DNA from: Pseudoalteromonas denitrificans DSM 6059
Lineage (GTDB): Bacteria; Pseudomonadota; Gammaproteobacteria; Enterobacterales; Alteromonadaceae
Length of the DNA stretch: 48,169 nt
Direction of reading: 5' to 3'
NCBI RefSeq assembly: GCF_900112265.1
Contig: NZ_FOLO01000028.1
Location: 21,186 to 69,354, forward strand
Positions 8,870-18,883 of the stretch are shown here, piece by piece. The notes beneath the pieces were generated by a model. It saw only the letters and a program-made list of their open reading frames with translations, searched no databases and was not told where the DNA came from. The position numbers and the translations under genes were made by a program. Positions within the stretch are counted from its first letter, which is position 1, and each line of letters opens with the position of its first letter.

Positions 8870-8899
8870 TTGATATTGAAGCTAGCTAGCATGTATACT
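8870..8899 (+). promoter_or_regulatory. Candidate sigma-70 promoter for yibN-grxC-secB-gpsA
   Basis: TTGATA at 8870-8875, an 18-nt spacer and TATACT at 8894-8899. The spacer contains the palindrome GCTAGCTAGC. The predicted start is about 45 nt before the yibN ATG. Confidence 0.6.
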
Positions 8900-8951
8900 G
8901 CTGCTTTTGTTTTATATGTAAATTTTAAGTGCATAATTAATTGGAAGATCA

Positions 8952-9383
8952 ATGGAACAATATATCGAATTTTTTACAAACCATATTGGGCTTGGTTTAA
9001 TTTGGCTTGGTTTAGTTGTAATGATTATTATGAGTTGGGTTAAATCTAAATTTTCACCGGTAAAACAAGTCAATCCTCAGCAATTAACCTTCTCTGTTAA
9101 TCGTGAAAATGCAGTTGTTTTAGATATTAGAAGCCAAGCAGATTTTAACAAAGGTCATATCGCAAATTCAATTCATTTAGTTTCTGAAAAAGCGAAACAA
9201 AAAGAGTTTACAACTATTGAAAAGCATAAAAACGATCCCATTATAGTGGTATGTGTTACAGGTATGACGGCTTCTGGGGTTGCAGATAACTTGTTTAAAG
9301 CAGGTTTTACTCAAGTTTCAATTTTATCTGGTGGTATTGGTGCTTGGCAAAGTGCTGGTTTACCTATGACATCAGGGAAGTAA
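8952..9383 (+). CDS. yibN: Rhodanese-like protein YibN
   Basis: 143-residue inner-membrane sulfurtransferase-type protein. One N-terminal transmembrane segment (about 13-30) is followed by a single rhodanese domain (about 42-140) with DIRSQADFNKGHI and the active-site loop CVTGMTA, catalytic Cys101. The sulfur acceptor is unknown. It sits directly before grxC and secB, the same order as yibN-grxC-secB-gpsA in E. coli. GGAAG upstream of the ATG supports the start. Confidence 0.93.
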   Translation: MEQYIEFFTNHIGLGLIWLGLVVMIIMSWVKSKFSPVKQVNPQQLTFSVNRENAVVLDIRSQADFNKGHIANSIHLVSEKAKQKEFTTIEKHKNDPIIVVCVTGMTASGVADNLFKAGFTQVSILSGGIGAWQSAGLPMTSGK

Positions 9384-9388
9384 ATATT

Positions 9389-9655
9389 ATGAATAATATC
9401 ATTATTTATACTAAAGCTTATTGTCCATATTGCGTCAGAGCAAAGGCTTTATTGAAGCACAAAAATGTTGAATTTACAGAGTTTGATATTGGCCAACAAC
9501 CTGAGCTCAGAAATGAAATGATAGATAAGTCAAATGGCAGTTACACTGTCCCACAAATTTTCATTGGTGGGAAACATATAGGTGGCTGTGATGAGATGAT
9601 GGCTTTAGAAGCACAAGGTCGATTAGATCTTTTACTTAATGAATTAGTATCTTAA
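9389..9655 (+). CDS. grxC: Glutaredoxin 3
   Basis: Small cytoplasmic glutathione-dependent thiol-disulfide oxidoreductase. From the ATG at 9389 it is 88 residues, normal for GrxC; a longer frame from 9344 would only extend into the yibN gene. Active site CPYC at 12-15, the cis-Pro loop TVPQIF and the glutathione-binding GGCDE motif are present. GGGAAG precedes the start. It begins 5 nt after the yibN stop. Confidence 0.95.
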   Translation: MNNIIIYTKAYCPYCVRAKALLKHKNVEFTEFDIGQQPELRNEMIDKSNGSYTVPQIFIGGKHIGGCDEMMALEAQGRLDLLLNELVS

Positions 9656-9704
9656 TTACCTTTAAATTCAAAAATAATTAAATAGATTTCAATAGGAAAT
9701 AACA

Positions 9705-10193
9705 ATGTCAGAACAAGAACAAAATGCAGCACAAGAGCAACAAGCGCCACAGTTTTCAATTCAACGTGTTTTTACTAAAGACGTTTCTTTTGAAACACCA
9801 AACTCTCCAGCTATCTTCCAAAAAGAATGGACACCAGAAGTTAAACTTGATTTAGATACACGTTCTAACAAGTTAGACGAGGGTGTATTTGAGGTGGTGC
9901 TTTCTCTTACTGTAACCGCTACTTTAGGTGAAGAAACTGCATTTTTATGTGAAGTGCAACAAGCAGGCATCTTTGCTATAGCTGAACTTGATGAAGGTCA
10001 AATGGCGCATATGCTTGGTGCTTATTGCCCTAACATTTTATTCCCATATGCACGTGAAGCAGTTGCAAACTTAGTTAACCGTGGTACTTTCCCACAACTT
10101 AATTTAGCTCCTGTAAACTTTGATGCGTTATTTGGTCAATATGTACAACAACGTTCAGCAGAAGCTGAGCAAGCAGCTGAAGCTAACGCTTAA
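9705..10193 (+). CDS. secB: Protein-export chaperone SecB
   Basis: Tetrameric cytosolic chaperone that keeps preproteins unfolded and delivers them to SecA. 162 residues. Conserved SecB blocks are visible: [19 protein letters not shown] near the N terminus, then [10 protein letters not shown] and [15 protein letters not shown], with [19 protein letters not shown] toward the C terminus. The N-terminal Gln/Glu-rich 15 residues are variable in the family. AGGA sits upstream of the ATG. Only 3 nt separate it from gpsA. Confidence 0.97.
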   Translation: MSEQEQNAAQEQQAPQFSIQRVFTKDVSFETPNSPAIFQKEWTPEVKLDLDTRSNKLDEGVFEVVLSLTVTATLGEETAFLCEVQQAGIFAIAELDEGQMAHMLGAYCPNILFPYAREAVANLVNRGTFPQLNLAPVNFDALFGQYVQQRSAEAEQAAEANA

Positions 10194-10196
10194 GTT

Positions 10197-11210
10197 ATGA
10201 CTATGACAGCTACGAATGCTGTAACAGTATTGGGGGCGGGCTCTTATGGGACCGCCCTTGCTATTTGTTTAGCTAGAAATGGTCATCATATTCGACTGTG
10301 GGGGAGAGACACTGATGCCATTACTGAGCTAAAAAGTAGTCGACAGAATCAGCGCTACCTCCCCGATGTTACTTTTCCTGAATCACTTACTTTAGAATCA
10401 AATTTAGAAACTGCTGTTTCAAGTTGTCCCATTGTATTAGTTGTTGTGCCAAGTCATGCTTTTGCCGACACTTTAAAGGCAATTAAACCATTCTTGGAAA
10501 CTGGGACAAAAATAGTATGGGCAACTAAAGGATTAGAACCTGAAACGGGTCGCTTATTGCAAGATGTCGCCAAAGATATTTTAGGTGCAGACATTGCTCT
10601 TGGTGTTTTATCTGGGCCAACATTTGCTAAAGAAATGGCTATGGGCCTTCCTACGGCTATCTCTCTTTCTTCTACTGATACAAATTTAATTGACTCTTTG
10701 TCAGATTTATTACATTGCGGACGTTCATTTAGAGTCTATACCAATAATGATTTTACGGGTGTGCAACTAGGTGGCGCAGTTAAAAATGTGATTGCAATTG
10801 GTGCAGGGATCTCTGATGGTACAGGCTTTGGCGCAAATGCTAGAACAGCTTTGATCACAAGAGGTTTAGCTGAAATGAGCCGCTTAGGTTGTGCTTTAGG
10901 CGCAAAGCCTGAAACATTTATGGGTATGGCTGGTCTTGGTGATTTGATTTTAACTTGTACAGATAATCAATCTCGTAATCGACGATTTGGCTTAGCCTTA
11001 GGGAAAGGCTGCGCTGTTGAGCAGGCTATTGCTGAAATTGGTCAAGTAGTAGAGGGTTTTAGGAATACCAAAGAGGTATATAATTTAGCGCAACGAGTCG
11101 GTGTTGAGATGCCAATTACAGAACAAATTTATCAAGTTTTATATCAAGGTAAAGATGTTAAAGATGCTGCTATGTCACTACTTGGACGCGTGAAAAAAGC
11201 TGAAAGTTAG
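10197..11210 (+). CDS. gpsA: NAD(P)-dependent glycerol-3-phosphate dehydrogenase
   Basis: Makes sn-glycerol 3-phosphate from dihydroxyacetone phosphate for phospholipid synthesis. 337 residues (E. coli 339). Rossmann motif GAGSYGTA at 13-20, LSGPTFAKE at 138-146, Lys111 in ATKGLE and the catalytic Lys196 in [13 protein letters not shown], then [11 protein letters not shown]. Two possible ATGs lie 6 nt apart (10197, 10203); the first is 3 nt after the secB stop and is probably translated by re-initiation. It ends 5 nt from the convergent GGDEF/EAL gene, with no terminator between them. Confidence 0.97.
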   Translation: MTMTATNAVTVLGAGSYGTALAICLARNGHHIRLWGRDTDAITELKSSRQNQRYLPDVTFPESLTLESNLETAVSSCPIVLVVVPSHAFADTLKAIKPFLETGTKIVWATKGLEPETGRLLQDVAKDILGADIALGVLSGPTFAKEMAMGLPTAISLSSTDTNLIDSLSDLLHCGRSFRVYTNNDFTGVQLGGAVKNVIAIGAGISDGTGFGANARTALITRGLAEMSRLGCALGAKPETFMGMAGLGDLILTCTDNQSRNRRFGLALGKGCAVEQAIAEIGQVVEGFRNTKEVYNLAQRVGVEMPITEQIYQVLYQGKDVKDAAMSLLGRVKKAES

Positions 11211-11215
11211 TATTT

Positions 11216-14200
11216 TTAACTGCTTTGTATTTTAGTCGGTTGATTGATTAGGTTGATGACTTTGTCAGCAGGAATAGGTCGGCTAAAATAATACCCTTGT
11301 ATGACTTTACAGCCCATTATATGAAGTAAATACACCTGCTCTTTTGTTTCCACACCTTCAGCAACGACTTCAATATTTAAATACTTTGCTAATTGAATAA
11401 TGGTTGAAGTAATATTTCTATCTTGCTCAGAAGTCGTAATATCAAGAATAAAAGATCTGTCTATTTTTAATTTATCTATTGGAAACTTTTTGAGATAACT
11501 TAAAGATGAATGCCCAGTTCCAAAATCATCTAAAGCAATAGAAAACCCTAATTCCTTTAGTTTTAACATTTGTTTTAGGGCAAAATCAGGATTGTCCATC
11601 ATTGCACTCTCCGTTATTTCTAATTCAATTGCCCTACCACTTATATTAAAAGATGCAAGGCAATGGGTTAAATCTTTTACCAAATCAATTTTCTGAAAGT
11701 GCTTAGCCGATAAATTAATTGCTATTCGACCATTTATATCTATGTGTTGTTTCCAAAACTGCAATTGTTTACAAGCTTGTTTAAACAAATTCAGAGTTAA
11801 GGTTACTATCATGCCATTGCTTTCAGCTATGGGAATAAACTCACCTGGGCTTATCATAGTACCGTCAACTTGTGGCCAACGAGCAAGAGCTTCAAAACCA
11901 ACAACGCGATTGAGGCTAGTATCGTACTTTGCTTGATAGAAAAGTATAAGCTCTTCATTTTCTATTCCTTGTGATAACTTATATTCTTTACTTAATAATT
12001 CTGGGGTTGTTTGGGTTTGTGACTTATCATAAAATTGAAAGCTATTCTTACCATTTTGTTTTGCATGTACTAAAGCTGTATCCGCGCTTCTCATTAACAT
12101 TTCACAGTTAATACCATTATCTGGATAACGTGAAATACCTATACTTGTTGTGATGGAGATATCAATACCTTCTAAAGTGAAAGGTGATTTACATAAAGAT
12201 AAAATATTATCTGCTACGCGCTTTGCATAAAATAGTGTCATGCCTGAATAAAGATAAGGCGGGATCAAAACTGCAAATTCATCACCCCCTAAGCGGGCGA
12301 TTGTGAATCCTTTTTCTAAATTTGACTTTAATCTTAAGCCTATTTGTTTTAGAAATAAATCCCCTTGTGTATGCCCTAGCGAATCATTTATTTTATGAAA
12401 GTTATCTAGATCAATAAATAATAATGCAAAAGTTGGAAAAGTTTCATTACACGAATGAATTGCTTTTTCTAAGTGCTCAATAAATAAAGTGCGATTAGGT
12501 AGTTGGGTAATAGGATCTCTGGTTGCTAATAACCTGAGTTCTCGTTCATTACGTTTTCTTATTGTAATATCAGAAAACATACCAACATACTGATAATTTG
12601 GAGCCTGATTTTTTTTGTTTTTATTTACTTTTGTAATAGACAAATCAAGAGAGTATTCTTCGCCATTTTTTCTACAGCTCCAGACTTCACCAGACCAATA
12701 TTCATTATCAACCAATTCTTGTTGTATGAGTTGTTCTAGTTTTTTATTTCTACCTTTTGATGAATAAATAGTCGGGTTTTTATTAATGACCTCTTGTTCA
12801 TCAAAACCGGTAATTTGAGTGAATATTTTGTTAACTTGCTTTATTTCAAAGTCATGATTAGCAATCCAAATAGCTTCTTTAGTTTGTTTTAATAAAGCTA
12901 ATGTAAGGGTGTCTTGTTTTTGTTTAGGTTGTACGTTGAATTTAAATATACAAAAACCGAAACCAAATAATACAATGAGTATTATTAAATACCACCAATT
13001 TGAAAGAGGAGGAGTGGCAATAACTAAACTAAGTTCAGTATGTTTTTTTAATGGATACTTTACATTACGAAATTGTATTACATGGATACCTGAAGGCAAC
13101 TGAGATAAGGTGAGTGTAGAACTTCCTTTACCTAATGGAAACCAGTCGGGTTGACTGAGGAAACGGTATTCAAAACTGAAATTCTTGTTTAGAGTACCTA
13201 GTTGTTCTGAAATTTTTATATAAATTGTTTTTGTTGTGCTGGGTAAATATATTTTTTGAGAAGGAAACAATACGACTTTATTTTTTTTATTTTCTTTATT
13301 GTAACTAAGTGAAGATACTTTTAATGTCGAATTTGATGTGTGAATTTTATTATCTTCGAAAGCTATCATTTCATGATTAAAAATTAATGTATTTTTTAAT
13401 TTAATAAGTTGATTACGGGGGGAAGAAATTTGAATTGGATTATGATAAATAAACTCTTTAGTATCACTATTAAATAAAGTCAAAATATCATTTTTTATAA
13501 GCCATAAATATTCTGATTTTACGTTATGTATGTAGGTTATTTTTCCAGGTGTTATATGCTTAAATGACCATAATTGATTGTTTTGTTTTGCCTGCCATAA
13601 TCCTGTTTGAGTTGCTAACCACAGAGTTTCAATATTTTGATCATAAAAAATATCATAAATAAGACCCATGTTTTCATTTTTTTTGATTATTACTTTTTTA
13701 TGATGAGGTGCGATCAAATATAATCGTTTATGTGTTGCAGTAAGAAGGTAATCGTTATTGAACGAAGTAATCGCTTTTATATTTTTAATTGAAAAAGTGT
13801 CTATTATCTTTTTTGTTAGTAAATCAAAAGAATATAAAAATATATCATCGCTTAACCATAATAACTCTGCATTATCATAATAAATTGTTTTTATATTTTG
13901 CATATCACTTAATTGAAACGCATCATGATTGTTTGTTTTTAAATATAGCCCAGTTGAATTTATTCCTAACCAGTTTTGTTTATTGATATTAATTACTTGT
14001 TCTAAATTAGGAACTTTAGATCTTAAAGTGTCTAAACTTACTTTAATTGATTCATCTACATTATATTTTCTGACAACAGATGAAGAGGAGTTTAGCCAGT
14101 CACCATTTTGCAGTTGTAACCATAAACCTTTTTTTCGGTCTAAATATATATTACGTAAAGAATGCTTATCTGTTTCTTGGATTATTCGTGTTGTTTGTGA

Positions 14201-15007
14201 ATAAGTATCGTGTATAAAAGCCCCTTTTTGATTATAAAAATAAATATAACCATCAGTAGACGTTGCAAAGCGAAAAATAAACTCATTTTTAAGAGGTTGA
14301 TAATCTAACAGAGAACCCTGTTGAATAAATTGAAGTTTAAAATCATTGTTTAACAGCCAAATGGTGCCTTGGCTATTTTGTTTAAGTGCGAGTGTTGCTT
14401 GAGTTAATTGAATTGTGTTTATTATTTTCTTTGTGGGTAAATCAAATAAAATAAGTTGATTCTTTTGATTAATAATCCACATTTTTTGTTCTGCTAATAA
14501 TAAAAAGTGTATCACTTTCCCGACGGCCGAACTTGGTAAAATAGAACTGACTTGCTTGCCATCATATTTTTTCAGTTTACCTAAGTGTATATACCAAAGC
14601 CTATTATTTTTATCTAAATGAAGTTGCTCTGCTATTTGAGAAGTGACTAATTGACTTGTTTGTGATTGTATATCAATTAACTCTATGCCTGCATCCGAGT
14701 TTAACCAAATATTGTTTTTGTTTACTAAAACATCTTTAAATTTATAACCCCTGAGGCCTTTAACCGTTTCAGAGGATATTTTTTGACTATCTAAACCATC
14801 AAAGCGATATAAGCCTGATTGTGTTGTTAGCCAAAAGTCACCTCTGGCATCTTGAGCAATATCGGAGCTGAATTGATTGTCAAGTGAACTAAAAGATATT
14901 GTTTTGGGGATTTGTGCGAAGAGCTGGAAAGAGAAAAAAAATAAATAAAGCAAAGTAAAAAAACGTAGTGTAAAACGATAGTATTCACTTCTGTTTTTAC
15001 AGACCAT
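11216..15007 (-). CDS. Beta-propeller sensor diguanylate cyclase/phosphodiesterase (PAS-GGDEF-EAL)
   Basis: Very large (about 1263 residues) inner-membrane signalling protein. Order: signal peptide/TM about 12-31; periplasmic two-component-regulator propeller repeats about 35-555 (for example GDFWLTTQSGLYRFDG); a Y_Y_Y-type beta domain about 590-660; one TM about 671-690; PAS about 700-820; GGDEF about 825-995 with intact GGDEF at 907-911; EAL about 1015-1258 with EAL at 1039-1041. EAL metal and catalytic motifs NLSAKHF, LEITES, ALDDFGTGHSS, KIDRSFI and VAEGVET look intact. No RxxD inhibitory site precedes GGDEF. It could make or degrade c-di-GMP; the signal is unknown. A TTG at 15022 is an alternative start; the ATG at 15007 gives a normal signal sequence. 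Confidence 0.9.
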   Translation of the reverse strand: MVCKNRSEYYRFTLRFFTLLYLFFFSFQLFAQIPKTISFSSLDNQFSSDIAQDARGDFWLTTQSGLYRFDGLDSQKISSETVKGLRGYKFKDVLVNKNNIWLNSDAGIELIDIQSQTSQLVTSQIAEQLHLDKNNRLWYIHLGKLKKYDGKQVSSILPSSAVGKVIHFLLLAEQKMWIINQKNQLILFDLPTKKIINTIQLTQATLALKQNSQGTIWLLNNDFKLQFIQQGSLLDYQPLKNEFIFRFATSTDGYIYFYNQKGAFIHDTYSQTTRIIQETDKHSLRNIYLDRKKGLWLQLQNGDWLNSSSSVVRKYNVDESIKVSLDTLRSKVPNLEQVININKQNWLGINSTGLYLKTNNHDAFQLSDMQNIKTIYYDNAELLWLSDDIFLYSFDLLTKKIIDTFSIKNIKAITSFNNDYLLTATHKRLYLIAPHHKKVIIKKNENMGLIYDIFYDQNIETLWLATQTGLWQAKQNNQLWSFKHITPGKITYIHNVKSEYLWLIKNDILTLFNSDTKEFIYHNPIQISSPRNQLIKLKNTLIFNHEMIAFEDNKIHTSNSTLKVSSLSYNKENKKNKVVLFPSQKIYLPSTTKTIYIKISEQLGTLNKNFSFEYRFLSQPDWFPLGKGSSTLTLSQLPSGIHVIQFRNVKYPLKKHTELSLVIATPPLSNWWYLIILIVLFGFGFCIFKFNVQPKQKQDTLTLALLKQTKEAIWIANHDFEIKQVNKIFTQITGFDEQEVINKNPTIYSSKGRNKKLEQLIQQELVDNEYWSGEVWSCRKNGEEYSLDLSITKVNKNKKNQAPNYQYVGMFSDITIRKRNERELRLLATRDPITQLPNRTLFIEHLEKAIHSCNETFPTFALLFIDLDNFHKINDSLGHTQGDLFLKQIGLRLKSNLEKGFTIARLGGDEFAVLIPPYLYSGMTLFYAKRVADNILSLCKSPFTLEGIDISITTSIGISRYPDNGINCEMLMRSADTALVHAKQNGKNSFQFYDKSQTQTTPELLSKEYKLSQGIENEELILFYQAKYDTSLNRVVGFEALARWPQVDGTMISPGEFIPIAESNGMIVTLTLNLFKQACKQLQFWKQHIDINGRIAINLSAKHFQKIDLVKDLTHCLASFNISGRAIELEITESAMMDNPDFALKQMLKLKELGFSIALDDFGTGHSSLSYLKKFPIDKLKIDRSFILDITTSEQDRNITSTIIQLAKYLNIEVVAEGVETKEQVYLLHIMGCKVIQGYYFSRPIPADKVINLINQPTKIQSS

Positions 15008-15086
15008 TTTATAACAAGCCAAAATCCTTTTGTGTATAGAGCTTAGCTTGTTTTTTTTATAATGCTAAATTTGTTTGAAAACGTAA

Positions 15087-15551
15087 TTAAACCGCACCTT
15101 TAAAACCGAGTTGACGCCATGACTCATAAACAAAAACTGAGACTGCATTTGATAAATTCATGCTGCGACTATTTGCTTGCATCGGGATCCTGAGCCTTTG
15201 TTCTTCAGGTAAAGCATTGATAGTTTCTGCTGGTAATCCGCGAGTCTCGGGTCCAAATAATAAACAATCACCAGGAGAAAACTCTGCTTTATCAAAAAAC
15301 TGAGTGCCTTTTGTTGTGCAAGCATAAATTTTATTTGGTTTTTCACTCTCGATATAACTTTCTAAATTTGCATGCCTTTTTACATTGCTAAATTCATGAT
15401 AATCCAATCCTGCACGTTTAATGCGCTTATCATCCCATTCAAAACCTAAAGGCTCTATCAAGTGTAAAGTGTAACCTGTGTTTGCACATAAACGTATGAT
15501 ATTACCTGTATTGGGGGGTATTTCAGGCTGGTAAAGTACGATATCTAACAT
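15087..15551 (-). CDS. trmL: tRNA (cytidine/uridine-34-2'-O)-methyltransferase TrmL
   Basis: SPOUT-family enzyme that 2'-O-methylates the wobble base of leucine tRNAs. 154 residues, as in E. coli TrmL (157). Motifs: [18 protein letters not shown] near the N terminus, [11 protein letters not shown], and the C-terminal knot [19 protein letters not shown]. The ATG at 15551 gives the conserved [17 protein letters not shown] start. It is a single gene between the GGDEF/EAL gene and divergent fieF. Confidence 0.96.
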   Translation of the reverse strand: MLDIVLYQPEIPPNTGNIIRLCANTGYTLHLIEPLGFEWDDKRIKRAGLDYHEFSNVKRHANLESYIESEKPNKIYACTTKGTQFFDKAEFSPGDCLLFGPETRGLPAETINALPEEQRLRIPMQANSRSMNLSNAVSVFVYESWRQLGFKGAV

Positions 15552-15649
15552 AAAAATCTCGACAAATTAAATTATAAACATCATAACAAATTTAGTAAAA
15601 ATGGTATCCTACCAATTCACCTAATTTATTATAGAAGAGACATTCATAT

Positions 15650-16561
15650 ATGCTTAAACGGATGCAAGACAAAGGATATGATTTTTGGGTGAAACTGGCG
15701 AGTTGGACAGCTATTATCATGGTAAGCCTTATGATAATGGCGAAGGTATGGGCATGGCTGGCTACAGGATCTGCTGCTATGTTAGGTTCCCTTACAGATT
15801 CTTTATTAGACATTACTGCAACTTTAATTAACTTTTTTGTTTTACGTTATGCTTTATTGCCAGCTGATGATGATCATAGATATGGTCATGGTAAAGCGGA
15901 ACCATTAGCAGGACTAGCACAAGCTGCATTTATTGCGGGTAGTGCCTGTTTGCTGGCATTTCATGGTATTGAAAGGTTATTTAATCCTATAGATATTTCA
16001 AATACAGGGTTTAATATTGGTATTGCTGTTAGTATATTTGCCATTGTTTGTACTTTAATTTTAGTTTTTGTGCAAAATATAGTGGTTAAAAAAACGGGTT
16101 CTATTGCTATAAAAGCCGATTCATTACACTACAAAGGAGATTTGTTACTTAATGCAAGTGTTATGTTAGCTATGATTTTAGCGAGCTTAGGTTGGACTGC
16201 TGCGGATGCTATTTTTACCATAGGCGTTGCATTTTTCTTACTTTATAACGCTTGGCAGGTCGGGGTGGAAAGTGGCACTCATTTAATGGATAAAGAGTTA
16301 CCTGATGAAGATAAAGAGGAAATTATTTCTTTGGTTGGTAGCCATGAAAAAGTATATGGTTTACATGATATTAGAACCAGACAAGCAGGGAAAACTAAAT
16401 TTATACAATTTCATATTGAATTAGATGACAATTTACCTTTAATTATTGCTCACCAGGTAGCCGATGAAGTTGAAACCTTATTAAAAGCTAATATTTCTGG
16501 AGAGTTGGATATTATTATTCATCAAGACCCTTTATCTGTAGTATCAAAATCACAAAACTGA
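15650..16561 (+). CDS. fieF: Cation diffusion facilitator, FieF type
   Basis: Inner-membrane proton-coupled exporter of divalent metals (Zn2+, Fe2+). 303 residues with six predicted TM segments followed by a cytoplasmic domain (about 205-298). The transport site in TM2 is DSLLD (Asp50, Asp54) and in TM5 HYKGD (His160, Asp164), matching the FieF/YiiP tetrahedral site. HRYGHGKAEPLAGL (about 76-89) is the typical TM2-TM3 loop. The ATG at 15650 or Met5 could be used. Its last 40 bases overlap the 3' end of the convergent lysophospholipase gene. Confidence 0.93.
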   Translation: MLKRMQDKGYDFWVKLASWTAIIMVSLMIMAKVWAWLATGSAAMLGSLTDSLLDITATLINFFVLRYALLPADDDHRYGHGKAEPLAGLAQAAFIAGSACLLAFHGIERLFNPIDISNTGFNIGIAVSIFAIVCTLILVFVQNIVVKKTGSIAIKADSLHYKGDLLLNASVMLAMILASLGWTAADAIFTIGVAFFLLYNAWQVGVESGTHLMDKELPDEDKEEIISLVGSHEKVYGLHDIRTRQAGKTKFIQFHIELDDNLPLIIAHQVADEVETLLKANISGELDIIIHQDPLSVVSKSQN

Positions 16562-17490
16562 TAGATAAGTGACATTGTTTTTTGTCTTATAATATCTGTT
16601 TCACATAAAAGTTCATGTTTGCCATTTTCTAATATTTCAAGTTGTGAAAGTGGCATTTTTTTGTGTAAAGATGTTTGGGCCCTATTAGATACAATCGTAT
16701 CGGCCTGTGCCTGTAATATTAAGCAAGGTAACTTAATTGGGTGCTCCATCGCTTTTTTCATCGCATTAAAGGCGGCATTAAGCCATGAAATGCTAGTACC
16801 GCCTAGTTTTATTTGTTCAGTACTTTGGTAACAATCGGTAAATATTTGATAACGGGTTTCACTTTGGGTGAGTTCATTATCTATAAAACTTGTAATTTGA
16901 TAGTTTGATTGCCCTGGTGCATAACCACCCCCTAATCCTAATTTGTCTAAAATTAAAGCTAACATTTTTGCTAACCACAGAGGTATATTGCCAGTATTTA
17001 TACCAAACATAGGAGAGCATAAAACAACCTTTTCAAATGAATGTGCATAGTTGTTTAAATAGTCGCAAGCAATAACACAGCCCATTGAATGTGCTAATAA
17101 AAACTTTGTTTTATGATTTACTTTATTCACAACTTGCAAATTAAACTGATTAAAGTCTGCGCTGTATTGATCAAAGCTATCAATATGTCCTATATGTGAG
17201 TTTTTTAATGCTCTGCTTGATAAGCCTTGTCCTCGATGATCTAATATAAAGACGGCAATATTGTTTTTATTAAACTCCCAAATGAGTTCTTTATATTTTA
17301 ATAATGATTCAATTCTCCCTGAGCAAATAACTATGGTAAATAGTGTGTTTTCTTCAACTTTGGGTAATGCATATGCATATGCAAGGTTTGCATCTTGTGT
17401 ATTTAAAATGCCCTGACAAATTTGAGTTTGCCAAAATTGCATTATTTCATTTTGTTTATTTAATAACTTATTTTCTTGGCTATAAAACAT
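16522..17490 (-). CDS. pldB: Alpha/beta hydrolase, lysophospholipase L2 (PldB-like)
   Basis: About 322-residue serine hydrolase of the monoacylglycerol lipase/lysophospholipase family (E. coli PldB 340). Nucleophile elbow AHSMG with Ser at about 135. FILDHRGQGLSSR at about 81-93 is the family oxyanion/lid region. The inferred acid is the Asp of QAQADTIVS and the His is in NGKHELL. No clear signal peptide. A GTG at 17493 directly precedes the ATG at 17490. It follows cpxA by about 15 nt on the same strand, so it may be the third gene of a cpxRA operon. Its 3' end overlaps fieF by 40 nt. Exact substrate is inferred. Confidence 0.85.
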   Translation of the reverse strand: MFYSQENKLLNKQNEIMQFWQTQICQGILNTQDANLAYAYALPKVEENTLFTIVICSGRIESLLKYKELIWEFNKNNIAVFILDHRGQGLSSRALKNSHIGHIDSFDQYSADFNQFNLQVVNKVNHKTKFLLAHSMGCVIACDYLNNYAHSFEKVVLCSPMFGINTGNIPLWLAKMLALILDKLGLGGGYAPGQSNYQITSFIDNELTQSETRYQIFTDCYQSTEQIKLGGTSISWLNAAFNAMKKAMEHPIKLPCLILQAQADTIVSNRAQTSLHKKMPLSQLEILENGKHELLCETDIIRQKTMSLIYQFCDFDTTDKGS

Positions 17491-17505
17491 CACTGTTATC
17501 TTTTA

Positions 17506-18882
17506 TCAAATGGGAAGACTTATTATGACTGATAAACCTGAATTATCCTGATTTTTCAATTCAATAATACCATTATGGGCTAAGATGGCATGTTTAGTGA
17601 TTGCTAAACCTAAGCCTGTACCACCTGAGTTTCTTTCCCTAGAATGAGAGACTCTAAAGAAAGGTTCGAATAGTTGTTTTAAATCATTATTTGGGACGCC
17701 TGGGCCATCATCTGATATGGTTATTATAAGATGATTTTTATTGTGTTTTAGTTCAACAGTAATCAGGCTATTTGCATATTTTATTGCATTCCTTAGTACA
17801 TTGTCCAAAGCACTGGAAATAATTTGCCCATCATATTTAAATTCAGCATCTTGTTCTCCAACAATATTAAGTCTTTTATTATTTTGCTTTGCTTCAAAGG
17901 TTGCATCAGATAAAACTGGATTTAATACTAAACTGAATGGTTGATATTCTTTAGATAACATTTGGCTCTGTGCTTCAAGTCTGGACAGTTTTAAAACATC
18001 ACTGATCATGTCATCAAGAGTTTTAGCTTCTTTTTCTATGCGAACTAAGTATTGTCCTGTTTGATCATTTTGGTGTATTTGCGCTAATCCTGCAGCCATT
18101 TGTAGCCGAGTTAAGGGGGATCTGAGTTCATGAGAGATATCTGCTAATAAGCGTTTTTGGCTTGTCATTAATAATTCTAGGTTTTCAGCCATTTTATTAA
18201 AATCGTTAGTGAGTTGGCCTAATTCATCATTTTGATTTGAATTAGACTGTATTCTGGTTTTAAGCTTACCGCTTGCTAATAAAAATGCTGCGTTTTTAAG
18301 TGAATTTATAGGTTTAATTAAAGAACGACTGAATAATAAACTTAAACTTAAAGATGCCATTATGGCTACACATAGCTTGAGCCATAAAGGCATTATTTTT
18401 AGTTTTAAGGCAAAGTTATGTCTTATATTTGGCTCTATTTCATAAAGCCAATAATTTTGTTTTGCTATTGTAATTTTTATGGGTCCAAAAGCATGGTATT
18501 GCTTAGTTAAAATTGCTTGAGGCGCTAAATTTTGACTAAAGCTTAATAAGTTTACATCTATGTCGGGCAGTGTATTTCGATTAAAAAAACTTAGCTCAGG
18601 ATCTGTTGCTGCAAAATATAAAGTTCTATGGCGCGTTAGCCTTGGATGTTGAACAACTTTAGTTAATGAACGATTCTTTTTATTCGCAACATGCTCAATA
18701 TTTTTTGCGATTTGCTGTAAGTTTTTTAGTTTTGTGCCTTTAAGTGGTTCTGCATTAACATCCCCTAAAGTAATATTGCTTAAAAAAAACAATAAACTAA
18801 CCGTGGCAACTAAAGTAAGCCAAAACCATAGGAATATTTTAAAAAATAAATAACGTCTAGGATCTATTATTGTGATTCTCAC
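17506..18882 (-). CDS. cpxA: Sensor histidine kinase CpxA
   Basis: Inner-membrane sensor of envelope stress that phosphorylates CpxR. 458 residues, same size as E. coli CpxA (457). TM1 about 14-36, a periplasmic sensor about 37-163, TM2 about 166-186, HAMP about 187-240, then the H-box DISHELRSPLTRLQ with His251. The ATPase domain has N-box DNVLRNAIKYA, G1 DDGPGVP, FEPFFR and G2 GGTGLGLAI. The start is a GTG at 18882 with AGGAG just upstream, located inside the end of cpxR; only 1 nt separates the cpxR stop from it. Confidence 0.94.
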   Translation of the reverse strand: MRITIIDPRRYLFFKIFLWFWLTLVATVSLLFFLSNITLGDVNAEPLKGTKLKNLQQIAKNIEHVANKKNRSLTKVVQHPRLTRHRTLYFAATDPELSFFNRNTLPDIDVNLLSFSQNLAPQAILTKQYHAFGPIKITIAKQNYWLYEIEPNIRHNFALKLKIMPLWLKLCVAIMASLSLSLLFSRSLIKPINSLKNAAFLLASGKLKTRIQSNSNQNDELGQLTNDFNKMAENLELLMTSQKRLLADISHELRSPLTRLQMAAGLAQIHQNDQTGQYLVRIEKEAKTLDDMISDVLKLSRLEAQSQMLSKEYQPFSLVLNPVLSDATFEAKQNNKRLNIVGEQDAEFKYDGQIISSALDNVLRNAIKYANSLITVELKHNKNHLIITISDDGPGVPNNDLKQLFEPFFRVSHSRERNSGGTGLGLAITKHAILAHNGIIELKNQDNSGLSVIISLPI

Positions 18883-18883
18883 T

